Shown piece after piece: positions 1 through 11,178 of a stretch of DNA of 64,000 nt. Position 1 is the first letter of the stretch. Each line of letters opens with the position of its first letter. A program made the position numbers and the translations under genes. The notes under the pieces were generated by a model. It was not told where the DNA came from and did not search any database. It saw nothing but the letters and a program-made list of their open reading frames with translations. Source of the stretch: Beta vulgaris subsp. vulgaris (taxonomy: Eukaryota > Streptophyta > Magnoliopsida > Caryophyllales > Amaranthaceae); contig NC_079207.1 of the NCBI RefSeq assembly GCF_026745355.1, positions 9,155,238 to 9,219,237 on the forward strand, in the 5' to 3' direction.

Positions 1-584
1 TAGTATCAATTTTGTGAAATCCAAAGGCAAGACTCCAAGAGTGATATAGAGTGAAGAAATGGGATATACTTCTTGGAACAAGCGAATAGCCTACGATAGT
101 TTTAAAAAAATAAAAGTTATTTTCTAAAAAAATAACTTTTAAAAATTATGGAGGTAGCATCACATAGGACACATATCCATTAAAATCGAGCCTGGCAGCA
201 ATCACATAGGAGACGATGAAGTAACATTCAACCAATCCCCTTGGATGGCTCACCGCTAAAGCATCAAGAGTCATCTAGGGGGGGTTTGATGACACACTAT
301 TACAGCACAAGCCACCAACTAGCATTAGAGCAAAACAAGTAAACATGAGGTGGAGTAGCAATTACAAAGCACTCTACACTCTCAGATGGAAAATTAAGTC
401 CATAAGTTGCCAAAATACTCATCAGCAGGATTATTCAAAATGCACATGCATCAATTTAGCTGCAATTTACAAAACAAAAAAAAACAAGTACGACAAATGA
501 TGTTTAAATTCTTTGAAAAGAAGACATCTACCAAGAACATTTTGTTAAGGCAATAATAAAAAGCACATTAAGAAGTATGCAGAC
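1..584. other. intron or 3' region of the Ecdysoneless gene, no exon recognised
   Basis: AT-rich sequence downstream of the exon 3 donor of the minus-strand Ecdysoneless gene. I could not find a continuation of the reading frame that resembles the family C-terminus, so it is most simply intron sequence running off the window. Confidence 0.4.
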
Positions 585-3500
585 CTGTCTTCAGGTACCT
601 CCGCTCCTTGGTAACTTGATACTTTTTGAACAAATGATTTCATGGATTTTGCTATATCTCCCAAATCAAAATCATTCTTATTTAGGTTGGATGAATCATC
701 ATCATTAATCTTATCCTTTCCTTTTTGTTTCCTTTTCTGCCGTTGCTCATAAATTTCCATCTCCTTTTGTCTCTCCTCAAGAACAGATTGCAACTCTTCC
801 TCCCCACCATAAAGCCAAGAATCATCATCAGATAGAGGCACTTCCTGACTCTCGAAATCATCCAAAGAATGTGGTGAAGCAAGAATCTCATCTATGCGTC
901 TCACTGGGGTACTTAACATTTCACTGCTCCATTTATAAGACGTTGATAAGTGAAAAGTCAGGAAAGCAAAGTCATGGCATAAGATACAAAATGCAAGCTT
1001 ATTAGTCATCAGTCAGTTCAAGAGCTAAAGGTTGAGCATGAAAATCAACCAAGACAAAAGTACCAAATCATGTAGTTGACATGGAGTCAATAGCACAATT
1101 ATTGGCAGATTTGGCACTAACAAACCATATGTGTCTTTAATATATACTTCCTCTGCTTTTTAATAAGTGACAGAGAGAGGGAGTGGGGACCGCTTGTTTA
1201 ACAAATGGGAGGTGAGAATTAAGTAGGTGAAACAATTAGATAAGGGCAAAGATGTAACAGTATATATATATAGACAGCTAATGTTGAACATATACTAGAA
1301 GAAATGGGAACAGATAGCTGAAATCTCAGCATAAAGACAACAGCAAAAATGAGACATTTTGGTTAATCATCCTCTATCAAACACAATCAAGTATCATGCT
1401 CCAACTTCCATATACAGGATCAGAGCAGCCACGCCTGCATCCTTTTTCTAGTGACAGAATCTAATGCACTTTTCACAAGGATATTTAATTCATCAACCTG
1501 ATAAATAAAACTTATGAATGAAACAACAAATTTGTGTTCAACAGCCAGAGGTGCAATGGGATCCCAGGAGGAGAGAACACTATTTCATGAAAACAGAAAA
1601 CAAAAAACATGAATTCCTTGTCACATCAACACACTAAAATGTACTATAACTGCTTTCCAGGAATCATTACCTCCCTCAGACTAGTCACTAGGCTAACAAT
1701 ATATGATATTCCGGCACAGCATATGAAGTTAAAGGTTAATCCTCTAAACGTGCACCAACAACGCATACATATTCAACAAACATTGTTGAAGCAAAAAGGC
1801 AGAATCAGGCGATGAGAAGTGAAAAGAGGACTAAGTTTATTCAGGCTTTAGGAAAAAGTATTATACCTGGCCCTGCAATGCAAAGTACTCTTCCTGTAAT
1901 ACTCCTCTGCCTTCTCCATCAACCTCTTGTACTCTTTGGATCCTGGAAGCAGTCCCTGGAAATACCCACTCCTCTCCAAACTCTCCTTAAACGCCTCCCA
2001 AGTACTCCCCTTCCCTTCCTCTCCCTCCCTCTTCCTATGCTGGTACATCATCTCAAACCCGCAAGCGATCTTCATCCCCAGCTCAGCCTCCATGTATGTA
2101 GTCTGATCAGTCCTTGGTGGTATGGGTGGCATTGGATAACACTTAGGTGCCTGAAACTTCTGTTGCAACAGTTGAGCATACATAGCCCTGGACATCTTCA
2201 CTGATACCAACACCAGCTCCTCCTCACGCCCCTTAGGTAAAAACTTCTCCATATTTGCTGCATCTTTCATGGTATCAATATCGCGATCATAGAACCCCAC
2301 AACCGCCAAGGAAATTAGACAGGGCTCATGCCTCAATACCTTCAATAGAAAGTAATAACAATATGAGACCCAGGAAATGCAAAACCTACACAGCAAGACC
2401 ATATTGTATAGTGCTCCCCAAATACAGGTATGTCATGAGCTTTTTTTTTAATGGATGAATGTAATCAACAATTAATATTTTAGTTTACAGTATCAAGCAC
2501 CCCAATATAAGTGTCTTTTACCAGTATTTTAACTTCATAAAGAGTAGAACTAAGCTTGGGTAACCTGTGGACAAACCACATTACCCTCTCTTTGGTTATG
2601 GGGAAATAGGAAAGAAAATAAAAAGTCACAGGTTTTAGAATGTCAAAAACAAAAATTCCAACTGAATTTTGGTACAAAAAGAACTTTCTTCTAATACCTA
2701 AGTCTATTTTCACTTTACAATGTAAGTAAAAAGTTCATTATTGACTCTAGAAAGTAGTTCTAAACAATATTTTAGATTTCACAAATGAGTATATAACACA
2801 TTACATTCATCAAAGATATTTAACTAAAGATCCGTCTGCAATTAACAACAAACAATGCTTCATTTTTAGTTGCCGACATTTCACTTACCAATATAATTCA
2901 ATTTGAAGTTCATTTTAATGTATATTTATTGTCAGGTGGAAAACCTCAATTATTCAGTTCTCAATACACAATAATTCATTTGTCGTTACAGCTTTGTCAC
3001 TCATCAACAATGCTCAATTAGGAAATAATTTGGTTAGGGTATACCATATGTATGAAACACTTCCTGTATTTAGTTAGCAAATAAACGAAACATTACTCCG
3101 TTTTCTTTTGTGGTCTCTTTTTGGTCACATGGGAACTTTCTACCATCTCTAATTTTTGTGTCAGATGCATCCCAATGTTTCACTTATGTACAACAGAGGG
3201 AGTAAGGCCCCCTTATCTTTGGACTCGAATTGTCTAAACCAATCTGAACAGAACCTGTGAGCAGAAAATCGATTGAACTAAACTAAACGGAACTAAAGTC
3301 GAATGAAAAACTGAAAAGTAAAATACAAACACAATACAATACAATAAGATAACAGGTAAAACCAATGAATTATCAAATAAATCGTAAACAAATTATTTAA
3401 CAAAACTTTGTAAATAATTTACCAAACAAATTATTACTTGATACTTCTTCCATAACAAAATAGACATTACACCTTGATTTTCACGCTTGTCGATGCAATA

Positions 3501-4424
3501 TTTGACCATTAATAACTTTAATTGCGTATTAGTAAAAATTATAAAAGAAAATAAACTGACACGAATTCAATAACATATCATTTAGTAACGGTTAATTTTA
3601 TCTAAAACTAAAGAAATGAATGGTCAAATATAGTAGGTGAATAGGGTTATTTTCAAAGTGTGTTATCATAGGAAGGAGGTCTAGTTATGCAATTAATTTA
3701 ACATTGATGATGTTTTCGCACGCATAGTGTGCATATAAAGTTAGTAGGTTAAGTTGAGCACCTGAGCGACGGAAACCGGAACCCTAACCCTAACAGCATG
3801 CACATTCCGCCTAGCTCTCTCTGGATACTCCGAAATCCGACCCTTAATCATCGATTGAATCGAATCCGAACCCCTAGTAACCTCAGGACGATTAATTAAC
3901 AACATGAGTGCATCTTTCAAAGGAGGAGTAGACGAAAACTGTTTCTTAGGAACAATATGAACCTCATTTTTCCGAATAAAAATTCGATTCGTAGAATTCT
4001 CAGGATTAAGCCAACGAGGGAGGTGAAAAGCGGCTTCAATGAGAAGAAATTCACCATCAGAGTCCCAAACACGGATAGAGATAGAAGGAAATGAGAGAGA
4101 AAGATGGAAAAGGAGGAAGACGACGAACCACTCATCGTCGAGATTGTCGCCGTATTTTACCTTGCCGTGGAGGTGAGGGATGTGGTTTGAGGAGGAGAGA
4201 GAGAGGGAGAAAGGTTCGTGTTGCCATATGTAGTCGGAAGTTAAAGGAGAGATATTGTTGAGGATTTCGAGGTGTAGAGCTTGGAGATGGTCGGAAATGG
4301 CGGATGAAGAGGAGGAGAGAGAAAAGTCGGAGTAGATGGAGTAGAATACTGTGTCGTCTGCTAGATTTGAGCGTTTAGATGAGAAAGGATCGTTTAGGCC
4401 TTCGAAGTCGTATGTTTCCGCCAT
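585..4424 (-). CDS. ECD: Ecdysoneless/SGT1-family protein (3' end outside window)
   Basis: Three exons read in one continuous frame: 4424-3762 (ATG at 4424), 2339-1867 and 923-585, giving 491 codons plus two bases before the visible sequence ends at a donor (CAG|GTCTGC). Introns are 1422 and 943 nt, both GT-AG. Family hallmarks are visible: GDNLDDEWFVVFLL, then DGEFLLIEAAFHLPRWL and NPENSTNRIFI, then HEPCLISLAV and FYDRDIDTMK in exon 2, and SDDDSWLYGGEEEL in the acidic exon 3. The known family (human ECD, plant suppressor-like proteins) acts in the nucleus and cytoplasm as a transcription or splicing cofactor; the plant role is poorly known. The protein should need roughly another 100 residues, so at least one further exon lies left of position 1 or is not recognisable in 1-584. 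A Stowaway MITE sits in intron 1. Confidence 0.85.
3097..3202. mobile_element. Stowaway-like MITE, degenerate
   Basis: Starts CTCCGTTTTCTTTTGT and ends ACAACAGAGGGAG, with TA on both sides (3095-3096 and 3203-3204). About 106 bp, in intron 1 of the Ecdysoneless gene. Confidence 0.6.
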
Positions 4425-4598
4425 TGTTGTCGGAGGTTTTTTCTTTCTTCTTGAAGCTTGGAGAACCCTTGTTGCTAATTGCTAAAATCTTATTCCAAGG
4501 ACTCAAGGAGCTTAAACCCCGCGCTCTGACGCTCTGTGGTTTTGATTTAGTTGTTATGGTCCTAATTATGGACATCAGAGTTTGTGTTAAGAAAAGTA

Positions 4599-4862
4599 CT
4601 CCCTTTATTTTTTAAAAAAAAATTATTTTTTTCGCTTAATCTTGATACTATTTATTTTTAGAGAAAATTTTCTCGAATTTTTTCAATTTATAAAAAAATA
4701 TATACTTATATAGAGTTTTATTTAATTCGTCTTAATTAGTACATTATTGATATTCAATCGTTATAATTTTTTCTAATATATAATGAAAGATATTCAAGTT
4801 TAAAGAGTTGTATTGAAAAACGCACACAGGAAAATGAGAATGATAAAAGAAAATAAAGAGAG
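4599..4862. mobile_element. Stowaway-like MITE, ~264 bp
   Basis: CTCCCTTTATTTTTT at the left, AAATAAAGAGAG at the right, TA duplications at 4597-4598 and 4863-4864. Its body (atactatt, tcgtcttaattagtac, ataatgaaagata) is shared with the elements at 47867-48166 and 50380-50636, so these are one subfamily. It lies about 170 bp upstream of the Ecdysoneless start codon. Confidence 0.75.
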
Positions 4863-5004
4863 TATTGACGAAGCGGGGTGAGATTAGGTTTGGTCAACTC
4901 CGTTCGTAACATTTTTATTTGACCTGTTTCATGTTTAAGATTTTTTATATATTCAAGATTAGTTTGATCGTTTTTTCATCCTGTATCCTTCACAAATTAT
5001 TTTT

Positions 5005-6130
5005 TTGCACCATATACCCTTACAAGTTTTCAATTCACCATATACCCTCCCCTTCTCAAAAAAATGCATCTACCCACCTTTAATGACTAAGAGCGTTAAA
5101 GTCCGTTAGTCATTAACCCCTAATCTCCTCCTGACCCTAATTGACTAACCTAAACCTAAGCTAAATCCAAATTCTAACCCCATAATCTAATACTCTAACC
5201 CTAACCACCCAACCACCACCCCTCCCCCACTGCTCCACCACCACCCTTCCCCCTACCATCATCTTCTCCGCCAGTCGCTCAACCCCCTCTCCTCCCCTGC
5301 AATTGCGCACCGTGTCCCTATGCCGCCCAAACCCAGACGCTCCCTATACCGTGTCCCTCCGTCGCTGAAACCAAGACGCAACATGTCCCTGTTCTCATGT
5401 GGGGTGTTGCTTGCTCGAACGCCATGCTCTTATCTTTTCGAAAGGGGATGCAGGCTGGGGTTGGGTTTGCGTGTGGTGTGCGACGAAATTCAAGGGGTGG
5501 GGGAGGGGTGTTAGGCTGAGGGATTCGGAGGTGTGGGAGGGGTGTTGGGCTGCGTTATTCGAGAGGTAGGGGGAGGGGGCTGCGGGCTGGGTGGTGGGAG
5601 GGGTTGCACGATTCAAAGTGGGGGGGGGGGGGGGAGAGGCTGCGTGCTGGGGGGAAAGGGGGTTTGCAATTTAAATTGTGATTCGAGAAGCTCTTCTTTA
5701 AAACCGTCTTGGCTTGGCTTTGGATTACTTAGTGTTGCGCGCCTAAGAGGGCAACACACTGTCCAAATTTGTCAAGATTATCCCCGAAAACAGTAGAAAA
5801 GTGACATAAAGCATCATAGTCAGATTCATGTCCACATCTCTTTCTCCAAGATCCCCTAATGGAAGACTGACCTACTCTCGATTTCCCTCCCGACATAATG
5901 TCTCCGGTGTTATCGACTTGTTCTCCCGAGAATCGACTTCATTTGGTTTGAAAATGGAATCTATTCATGCTGTCGGGGTGGTGGGGTAATGGGTTGGGCT
6001 GCATGGGTGGGGTGGGGAAGGGGTGATGGTTGGATGGTTAGGATTGGAGTTGGGGTATTAGCTTAGGGGGTTAACCACTAGTTAGACGCCATAAAAAGGA
6101 CATTAAAAAGAATAAAACTTGGTTGGGTTA
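5005..6130. mobile_element. putative MULE-like or foldback element with C-rich/G-rich arms
   Basis: The left part is C-rich (around 5085-5290, with CCTAACCACCCAACCACC) and the right part is G-rich (around 5985-6110); the reverse complement of the right part gives CCTAACCATCCAACCATC, so the two flanks are degenerate inverted copies. Between them are G-rich low-complexity sequence (5480-5670, including a run of G) and a normal-composition stretch (about 5790-5980) that could be captured host DNA. Limits are approximate and no target duplication was found. Confidence 0.35.
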
Positions 6131-6159
6131 GTGACTAATTTACCCATTACTAATAGAAA

Positions 6160-6355
6160 ATTTAATGTAAAGTATAATCCAGTTCAACATTAATGATTAT
6201 ATTTTAATGATTTATTAGGACCGAGCAAGTTACCAATTAGTAGATATAATTTTTTTGAAAAAAAATTATATCTACTAATTGGTAACTTGCTCGGTCCTAA
6301 TAAATCATTAAAATATAATCATTAATGTTGAACTGGATTATACTTTACATTAAAT
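6160..6355. repeat. near-perfect 196-bp palindrome
   Basis: Bases 6160-6257 are the reverse complement of 6258-6355 except for the central G/A pair. The arms run from ATTTAATGTAAAG inward to an A/T core, so there is effectively no loop. Pairing stops abruptly at both ends (A6159 against C6356). It lies 550 bp upstream of the SKIP34-like gene. Confidence 0.9.
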
Positions 6356-6433
6356 CACGAAAATAGAGGAGAGGAAAATTCATACTTGTGACCTATCATT
6401 CACATCACGTCAATTATAATCATTAAGCTAATA

Positions 6434-6759
6434 TTCCCTCTGCTTCCTAAAGATCTTCCTTATTACCGTTTCTACAAATACCAAGGAGAATCCATTTGTG
6501 TGGGGTATGGGGTGGGTAAAGTGGGAAAGAGAAAGGGGTTAAGATAAATAAACAAATAAAAAGGGGTTAAAGTAGGAGAGATAAAGAGAGTAAATTGAAT
6601 TAATAATATAATGGTGAAACATATGATAGGGACATGAGACCTGGGAGGGTAAAATGGGAGAAAAAAATTCCAAATATGGAATAAAGTAAAAGAGTGAAGA
6701 TCTCTTGAAAGCGCACCTAAACGGAAAGAGGGAAGATCTTAAGGAAACGGAGGAGGAAG
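6434..6759. mobile_element. Stowaway-like MITE, ~326 bp
   Basis: Left end TTCCCTCTGCTTCC then AAAGATCTTCC; right end GGAAGATCTTAAGG then AAACGGAGGAGGAA. The terminal inverted repeats are about 26 bp, with TA at 6432-6433 and 6760-6761. A worn tRNA-SINE-like remnant (minus strand, around 6365-6432) precedes it. Confidence 0.7.
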
Positions 6760-6907
6760 TACGTCATTGATTTTTATCCCAATTTAATTGATTGGCCATG
6801 AAAACCTTGGAACTTATAACAACTTGCAACTAATAAAAGACAAATTCCTCAACTTGTCCGCTTTCTGACTTTCTGTTCGTCCAAATCCAAATCCCCATTT
6901 GAAGAAG

Positions 6908-7225
6908 ATGTGCTATAACCACCAAGAAGAATGGCGAAGAGAAGGCAACAATCACACACCACCACCATCGGCTACTAGAAGACAAGCTGCAGCCGCCGCC
7001 GCCGCCGCAAGATCGGCTGCTCTTGTTGACAATTTAAGAGATCGGCTTGCTGAAACTGAGCTAAGACTCCAACAAGCCAGGGCTCGTGAAGCCGAGCTTA
7101 GCCGCCAGCTTTTTGAAATGAAACGCTGCGTTTCTGTCATGGAAATCCTTGAATCTTACCTTCGTCGCCGATTTCATGAGCAACAAGACCTCCTCGCTCG
7201 CCTCCTTTCTGCTGTACGCCATTGA
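6908..7225 (+). CDS. SKIP34: SKIP34-like small coiled-coil protein
   Basis: Single-exon frame of 105 aa starting at the ATG at 6908 (MCYNHQ); the frame is open slightly upstream but only through a TTG codon. Residues 27-34 are eight alanines. Residues about 41-75 form an Arg/Glu/Leu-rich helix likely to be a coiled coil (DNLRDRLAETELRL, QQARAREAELSRQL), followed by MKRCVSVMEILESYL and a basic C-terminal helix. This arrangement, and the MCY start, match what I recall of Arabidopsis SKIP34, reported as a SKP1-interacting partner and possible SCF component. No F-box motif is evident. The gene is divergent from the Ecdysoneless gene, with a transposon-filled 2.5 kb spacer. The family name rests on memory; the coding call is stronger than the functional one. 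Confidence 0.7.
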   Translation: MCYNHQEEWRREGNNHTPPPSATRRQAAAAAAAARSAALVDNLRDRLAETELRLQQARAREAELSRQLFEMKRCVSVMEILESYLRRRFHEQQDLLARLLSAVRH

Positions 7226-7483
7226 TTAAGTTTTAAAGCTCCTACTCTTTTCATCTTTTTTGTATATAATCTGTTTTTTTTTTTTTTTTTTTCTAAAATT
7301 ACTGTTTTGTTGTTTTAAAAATAATTATGGTTTTCTCTAATCTAATTTATTTTTAATTACTCTTTCATATAATATGATTTCTCAATTAGAATTTTTTCGA
7401 GAGATTGGGAGGTTTCATTTGATTGTACTATTGTAGTTATTGTTGTTCTACTGCTACACTTCTACTAGTATACTTAGGCTTTA

Positions 7484-7611
7484 GGTCTGTTAGATTCGAC
7501 TTATTTTGTCTAATCTGATCTTCGGAAATGAGTGAAGATAAGTTGAACAGAACATCTTATTTATCTTATTTTATAAGATTTGAAATAAATTAAAATAAGT
7601 TGAACAGGATC
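7484..7611. mobile_element. Tourist-like MITE, 128 bp
   Basis: Left GGTCTGTTAGATTCGACTTA, right TAAGTTGAACAGGATC (inverted), flanked by TTA at 7481-7483 and 7612-7614. A degenerate member of the family described at 10105, 35207, 43186 and 49850. Confidence 0.55.
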
Positions 7612-7654
7612 TTAAAAAGTTCGCATTAACTATTCTTTTCTCTTTGAGAAAATA

Positions 7655-7787
7655 CTTCATCCGTTTTTTTTTTTTATACTTGTAACATTTATGTGTCAGG
7701 AGAGACAAAGCAAGCCTATATTGCAAAAAATTGTAAGGTTGAAAGTCTTAAAATGGGAAACGTTGCAAGTAGACAAAAGTGAGGAAG
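7655..7787. mobile_element. Stowaway-like MITE, 133 bp
   Basis: CTTCATCCGTTTTTT at the left, AAAGTGAGGAAG at the right, TA at 7653-7654 and 7788-7789. The inner inverted repeat ACTTGTAAC / GTTGCAAGT is still recognisable. Confidence 0.6.
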
Positions 7788-8149
7788 TATAAGTTAAGTT
7801 AAGCAACATCAAGTGATCAGGTTAACAAGGAGGTTGATTTCGATTTGAGTTCATATGTAATACTTGTGCAATACTCTGATGTTTACATTCTATAGCTTTT
7901 ACCATCTATTAGCACAGTGGAAATTCCTAATGCATAATGGGTAGGAACGTTTTTTTGATCATGATGACACTTTTTTGATGGTATATTAAACAATTTAAGT
8001 TGTATAGTGAGTCATAACTCATAATGGTTATTGGTGTATATGAAATCACAAATATTGTATATGGAAACCAAAGTACCGCCATTATCGGTTGGCTATACTG
8101 AAATGGTGATGTTTGGTTTCAATATACAGCAGTTGTAGTTAAATAGAAG

Positions 8150-9760
8150 TATGCAACATTCATAATCAAGTATTCAATAGAAAGTATGTTATACAGAAAA
8201 ATTGTGCACAACTTCTCTTGGAAGTTGGAACATAGCATTCTAGTAGAAGATATGCTAAGCTACCCAAAATGTCCTCATATTTTTCTAGCTCCCCTTCCCC
8301 CCAAAACGCCGCATCTTCCCCATGGGCTCTCATAATCCCCGTTATGAACATCATAGTTAGATATTTGGAACACCTTGCTTGTTTATGGAATGTGTTTAGC
8401 TAATAATATGCAAATTGATGTTTATGGATTGTGTTTGGACTGCTTTGTGATATTTTCTTTATCCAAACTTATCTAAATCTCAACATTGCACATTAAAATT
8501 TATTTCTTTATTTTTTGCAATCCAAACTTTTCTTCATGAGTTAATGCTCTTGAATCTCAACACTGCTCTCAGAAAATTCATTAATGTTAGTTGTGTTATC
8601 TTCAGATTCACTGTATTGGCCGTCTTTTTTAGATTACTCCCATATATGATACATGTATATGACCTGGCTTGTGTACTGAGCAAACTGTTATCTTCTTGTA
8701 ACCTGCATTCATCTTCTTCTGGATTACTACATTGATTGTAGAATCATCAGACATTACTGACATGGCATCTTCTTCAAATTTGACTTGGTTTAGATCACAT
8801 TCACTATCCCCCTTAGCTACGGGATAACTATTCTTTACACTTGTTTCAGTAATACTAAAATTTTCATGAGTAGATACCTAATAATCTCAACAATGCGGCT
8901 CATTGATGTTTTGTTATGTGCATTGTCTTGGACACAAAGTGTTGACTTAAGAGTCCAATCCAAGTTCATAAGTGCGATTGTTGGAGTATACCATGTAACA
9001 TTGTAAGTGTGTAATATGCTTTGTTTCTTTTTTTCTGGAAGTTCATGGACCGTACAATTATCAACGTTTTTTTGGCTTGAATCTTTGTTATAACATTGCA
9101 GTTTCTTCAAATTTGACTTTGGTTAGATCATATTCACTGATCTTCTCCTCTTGCACAATGGCAACTTGTGGTGCTCTGCTGAACTGAATATTTTTTTTAG
9201 TCACAACTCATAAGACATGTCTTGATTCTCTGGTGAAACAACCTCTCAATGTATATTGTCTAATGTCGCGTTAAAGCTGTAAATTAACATTATGCTTATG
9301 ATGCTAAATCAAGGTAGTTTGTTTTTTTTTTTTTTCTTTGTGTTGATGATTGCATGTTGGGATGATAGATATATGTGTCGACCATCTTTATTTGTCATCC
9401 TGTGAATTCTGGAATATTGCACCACCACCTATTAGGTCAAGATTGGGTCTAGAATGACCAATGTTTGCCATGAAGTCTGCAAATTGTCGGCTTCGATGAG
9501 ATGGAACCTCTAGAGTTGCCTCTGCAATTGCCTTTTATGTGAGGCTGCGAGCGGTAGATGGAGGGAGATCAAGATGTATATCTGCAACTTTTGCTTGGGA
9601 CTTTTCATGGATTAATGTTTTGAACCAAATCCACATTTTGGGAGGAAATGAGAAACTTTGAACTCAAAAGAGCACGCCATTTTGAGCAAGTCAAATAGTC
9701 CACCAGAGGAAGTGCGGAAGACCACATCGGACATTGCAGAAGTACCTACTATTTGATCTT
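8150..9760 (-). pseudogene. unidentified coding-like remnant
   Basis: Several stretches on the minus strand read like real protein but are not joined in one open frame. Examples are DQIVGTSAMSDVVFRTSSGG (about 9760-9700), then AKVADIHLDLPPSTARSL followed by a stop and PSHRSRQFADFMANIGHSRP (about 9570-9430), and GDSECDLNQVKFEEDAMS (about 8820-8755). The piece ISEYDLTKVKFEET (about 9150-9100) resembles the last one, so an internal duplication is likely. I do not recognise the family. It could be a decayed gene, a transposon-carried fragment, or a diverged multi-exon gene whose introns I cannot place. Confidence 0.35.
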
Positions 9761-10892
9761 TACAGTTATATCCAAGGACATTACCCAAATCCTTCTAATT
9801 CTTATGAAATTTTTGTGTTGTTACTTGTTAGTGAAGGGTGAATGATGGCGTGTTCTCTTCACCTTACAAAAAAAAAAAATCTATTCAAATAAGTTTAAAT
9901 TTTTCACGTGAAAATAACACACCCTAAGTATGAGTATGACACGTATTATCATAAAGGTAGTTGCAAAAGGAATCTCCAGAAGAACAAAACATGGTATATG
10001 TTTAATCTTTACGATTTTTTTTCAAATAAAAATTTGAATTTTTGGAGGAATATACTTTTCCCGTTCTAAAATATATACACACTTCTATCTTTTATATGAA
10101 CTTAGGGTCGGTTCTCCCCAACTTATTTTCAGTTCAGTTCAGTTCAGCTCTTGACAATACTTTTACTCTCACATATCACTATTCATTTCAGTTCAATTCA
10201 ATTCAGTTCGGTTCAATTTAGTTCAGCTGTTTTATGTCGAAGAGAATAGACCCTTATTGAGAAAAGCGTTTTCAGAATAGAGGAAAGATATAGATTCCAG
10301 ATGCAGGAGACTTTTGGCGGAGGCAAGGGAACAAATCCTTGAGCTAATCAAGCCTTAGATTTGGTAGAGAAATTCTCATCTGAAGAGGGGCCCAAAACAG
10401 CTTATCTTCAAATTAATAGTATAATATATCAGCAGGCTGAATGCACTGAAAGCAGAGAAGTTTAGGATATTCCCAAATCTAATGTCAAATTTGAAGTTTA
10501 GAGCACATGGTTTGGAACTAAAACTTGCACTCCTACACATCTTGACATCAGTTTTTGGATTTATTTGTAAGATGGTAATCACTATTAATTGTGCTATGGA
10601 ATCAAATTATTCATTTTATATGTTAGCTGAAAAGTTAGTATGAAATTGTAATTGATGCAACCCCACTTCTTTTATTCACTTGCTCAATTTCCTCTCCCTT
10701 TTGATTGTGTTGGACACTTTTCTTTGTTTTATGTTCACATGATATAACATCCTCATTTTGCTAGTACAAATTTTATTACACATTCGAGTTTACCGGGTGT
10801 ATAATATACCTAAGGGGTGCAACTCAGCAAAATATACTAAAAAGGAAAGTTTCAAATGAACATATAAGTATAAATTAATATTAGGTGTATTT
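9761..10892. other. AT-rich spacer upstream of the NAT gene
   Basis: Apart from the Tourist-like MITE at 10105-10253 there is no gene or clear repeat. Open frames here are short and look random. Confidence 0.5.
10105..10253. mobile_element. Tourist-like MITE with CAGTT repeats, 149 bp
   Basis: Left GGGTCGGTTCTCCCC, right GAAGAGAATAGACCC, flanked by TTA at 10102-10104 and 10254-10256. The interior is built from CAGTT/CAATT pentamers. Closely related to the 1068-bp element at 49850. Confidence 0.7.
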
Positions 10893-10997
10893 CATATGAT
10901 ATCCATATGAGCCACAAACACAATGCAAAGAAGAGGAGGGGGATTCGAACATATGACTTATCGTTCACAACACTTTAATCTTAACCACTAAGCCAAA
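10893..10997 (-). mobile_element. tRNA-derived SINE remnant
   Basis: On the minus strand an A-box-like TGGCTTAGTGG (10995-10985) is followed about 35 nt later by a perfect B-box GTTCGAATCC (10950-10941). This is the internal RNA polymerase III promoter of a tRNA-derived SINE. Related sequences occur at 35947-36333 and 41790-42480. Confidence 0.6.
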
Positions 10998-11178
10998 ATA
11001 TATTTGGTTTGAAAATTGACATATTTAGTATAAACATAAAAAATTTGAATTTTTTCCTTGAATATTGCAAAGGTGGGTTTTAATTCCAGAAATATGCCAA
11101 AAAAAAAAAATCCATGCGTACTGTCCACGTAGGACGTCACGCGAAAAACTGTTTTTTTTTGTTTGTTTTTGCCCACAT

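Larger units (their letters stand above)
7226..8149. other. 3' flank of SKIP34-like gene with MITEs
   Basis: Holds the T-rich 3' region of the SKIP34-like gene (T run at about 7274-7292), a small Tourist-like element (7484-7611) and a Stowaway (7655-7787). No further gene seen. Confidence 0.6.

Noticed and set aside
5190..5215. Telomere-like ctaaccctaacc stretch
   Set aside because: Only about two units, embedded in the C-rich arm of a transposon-like element; not an interstitial telomere array.
5320..5796. Gly/Arg/Pro-rich frames on both strands
   Set aside because: Produced by G-rich and C-rich low-complexity sequence in a probable transposon; no homology recognised.
6899..6907. Upstream extension of the SKIP34-like frame (three residues)
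   Set aside because: The extension begins at TTG, not ATG. The ATG at 6908 gives the expected MCY start.
8835..9110. 91-codon minus-strand frame taken as a complete gene
   Set aside because: No convincing start, no recognised domain, and neighbouring coding-like pieces are in other frames; treated as part of a remnant instead.
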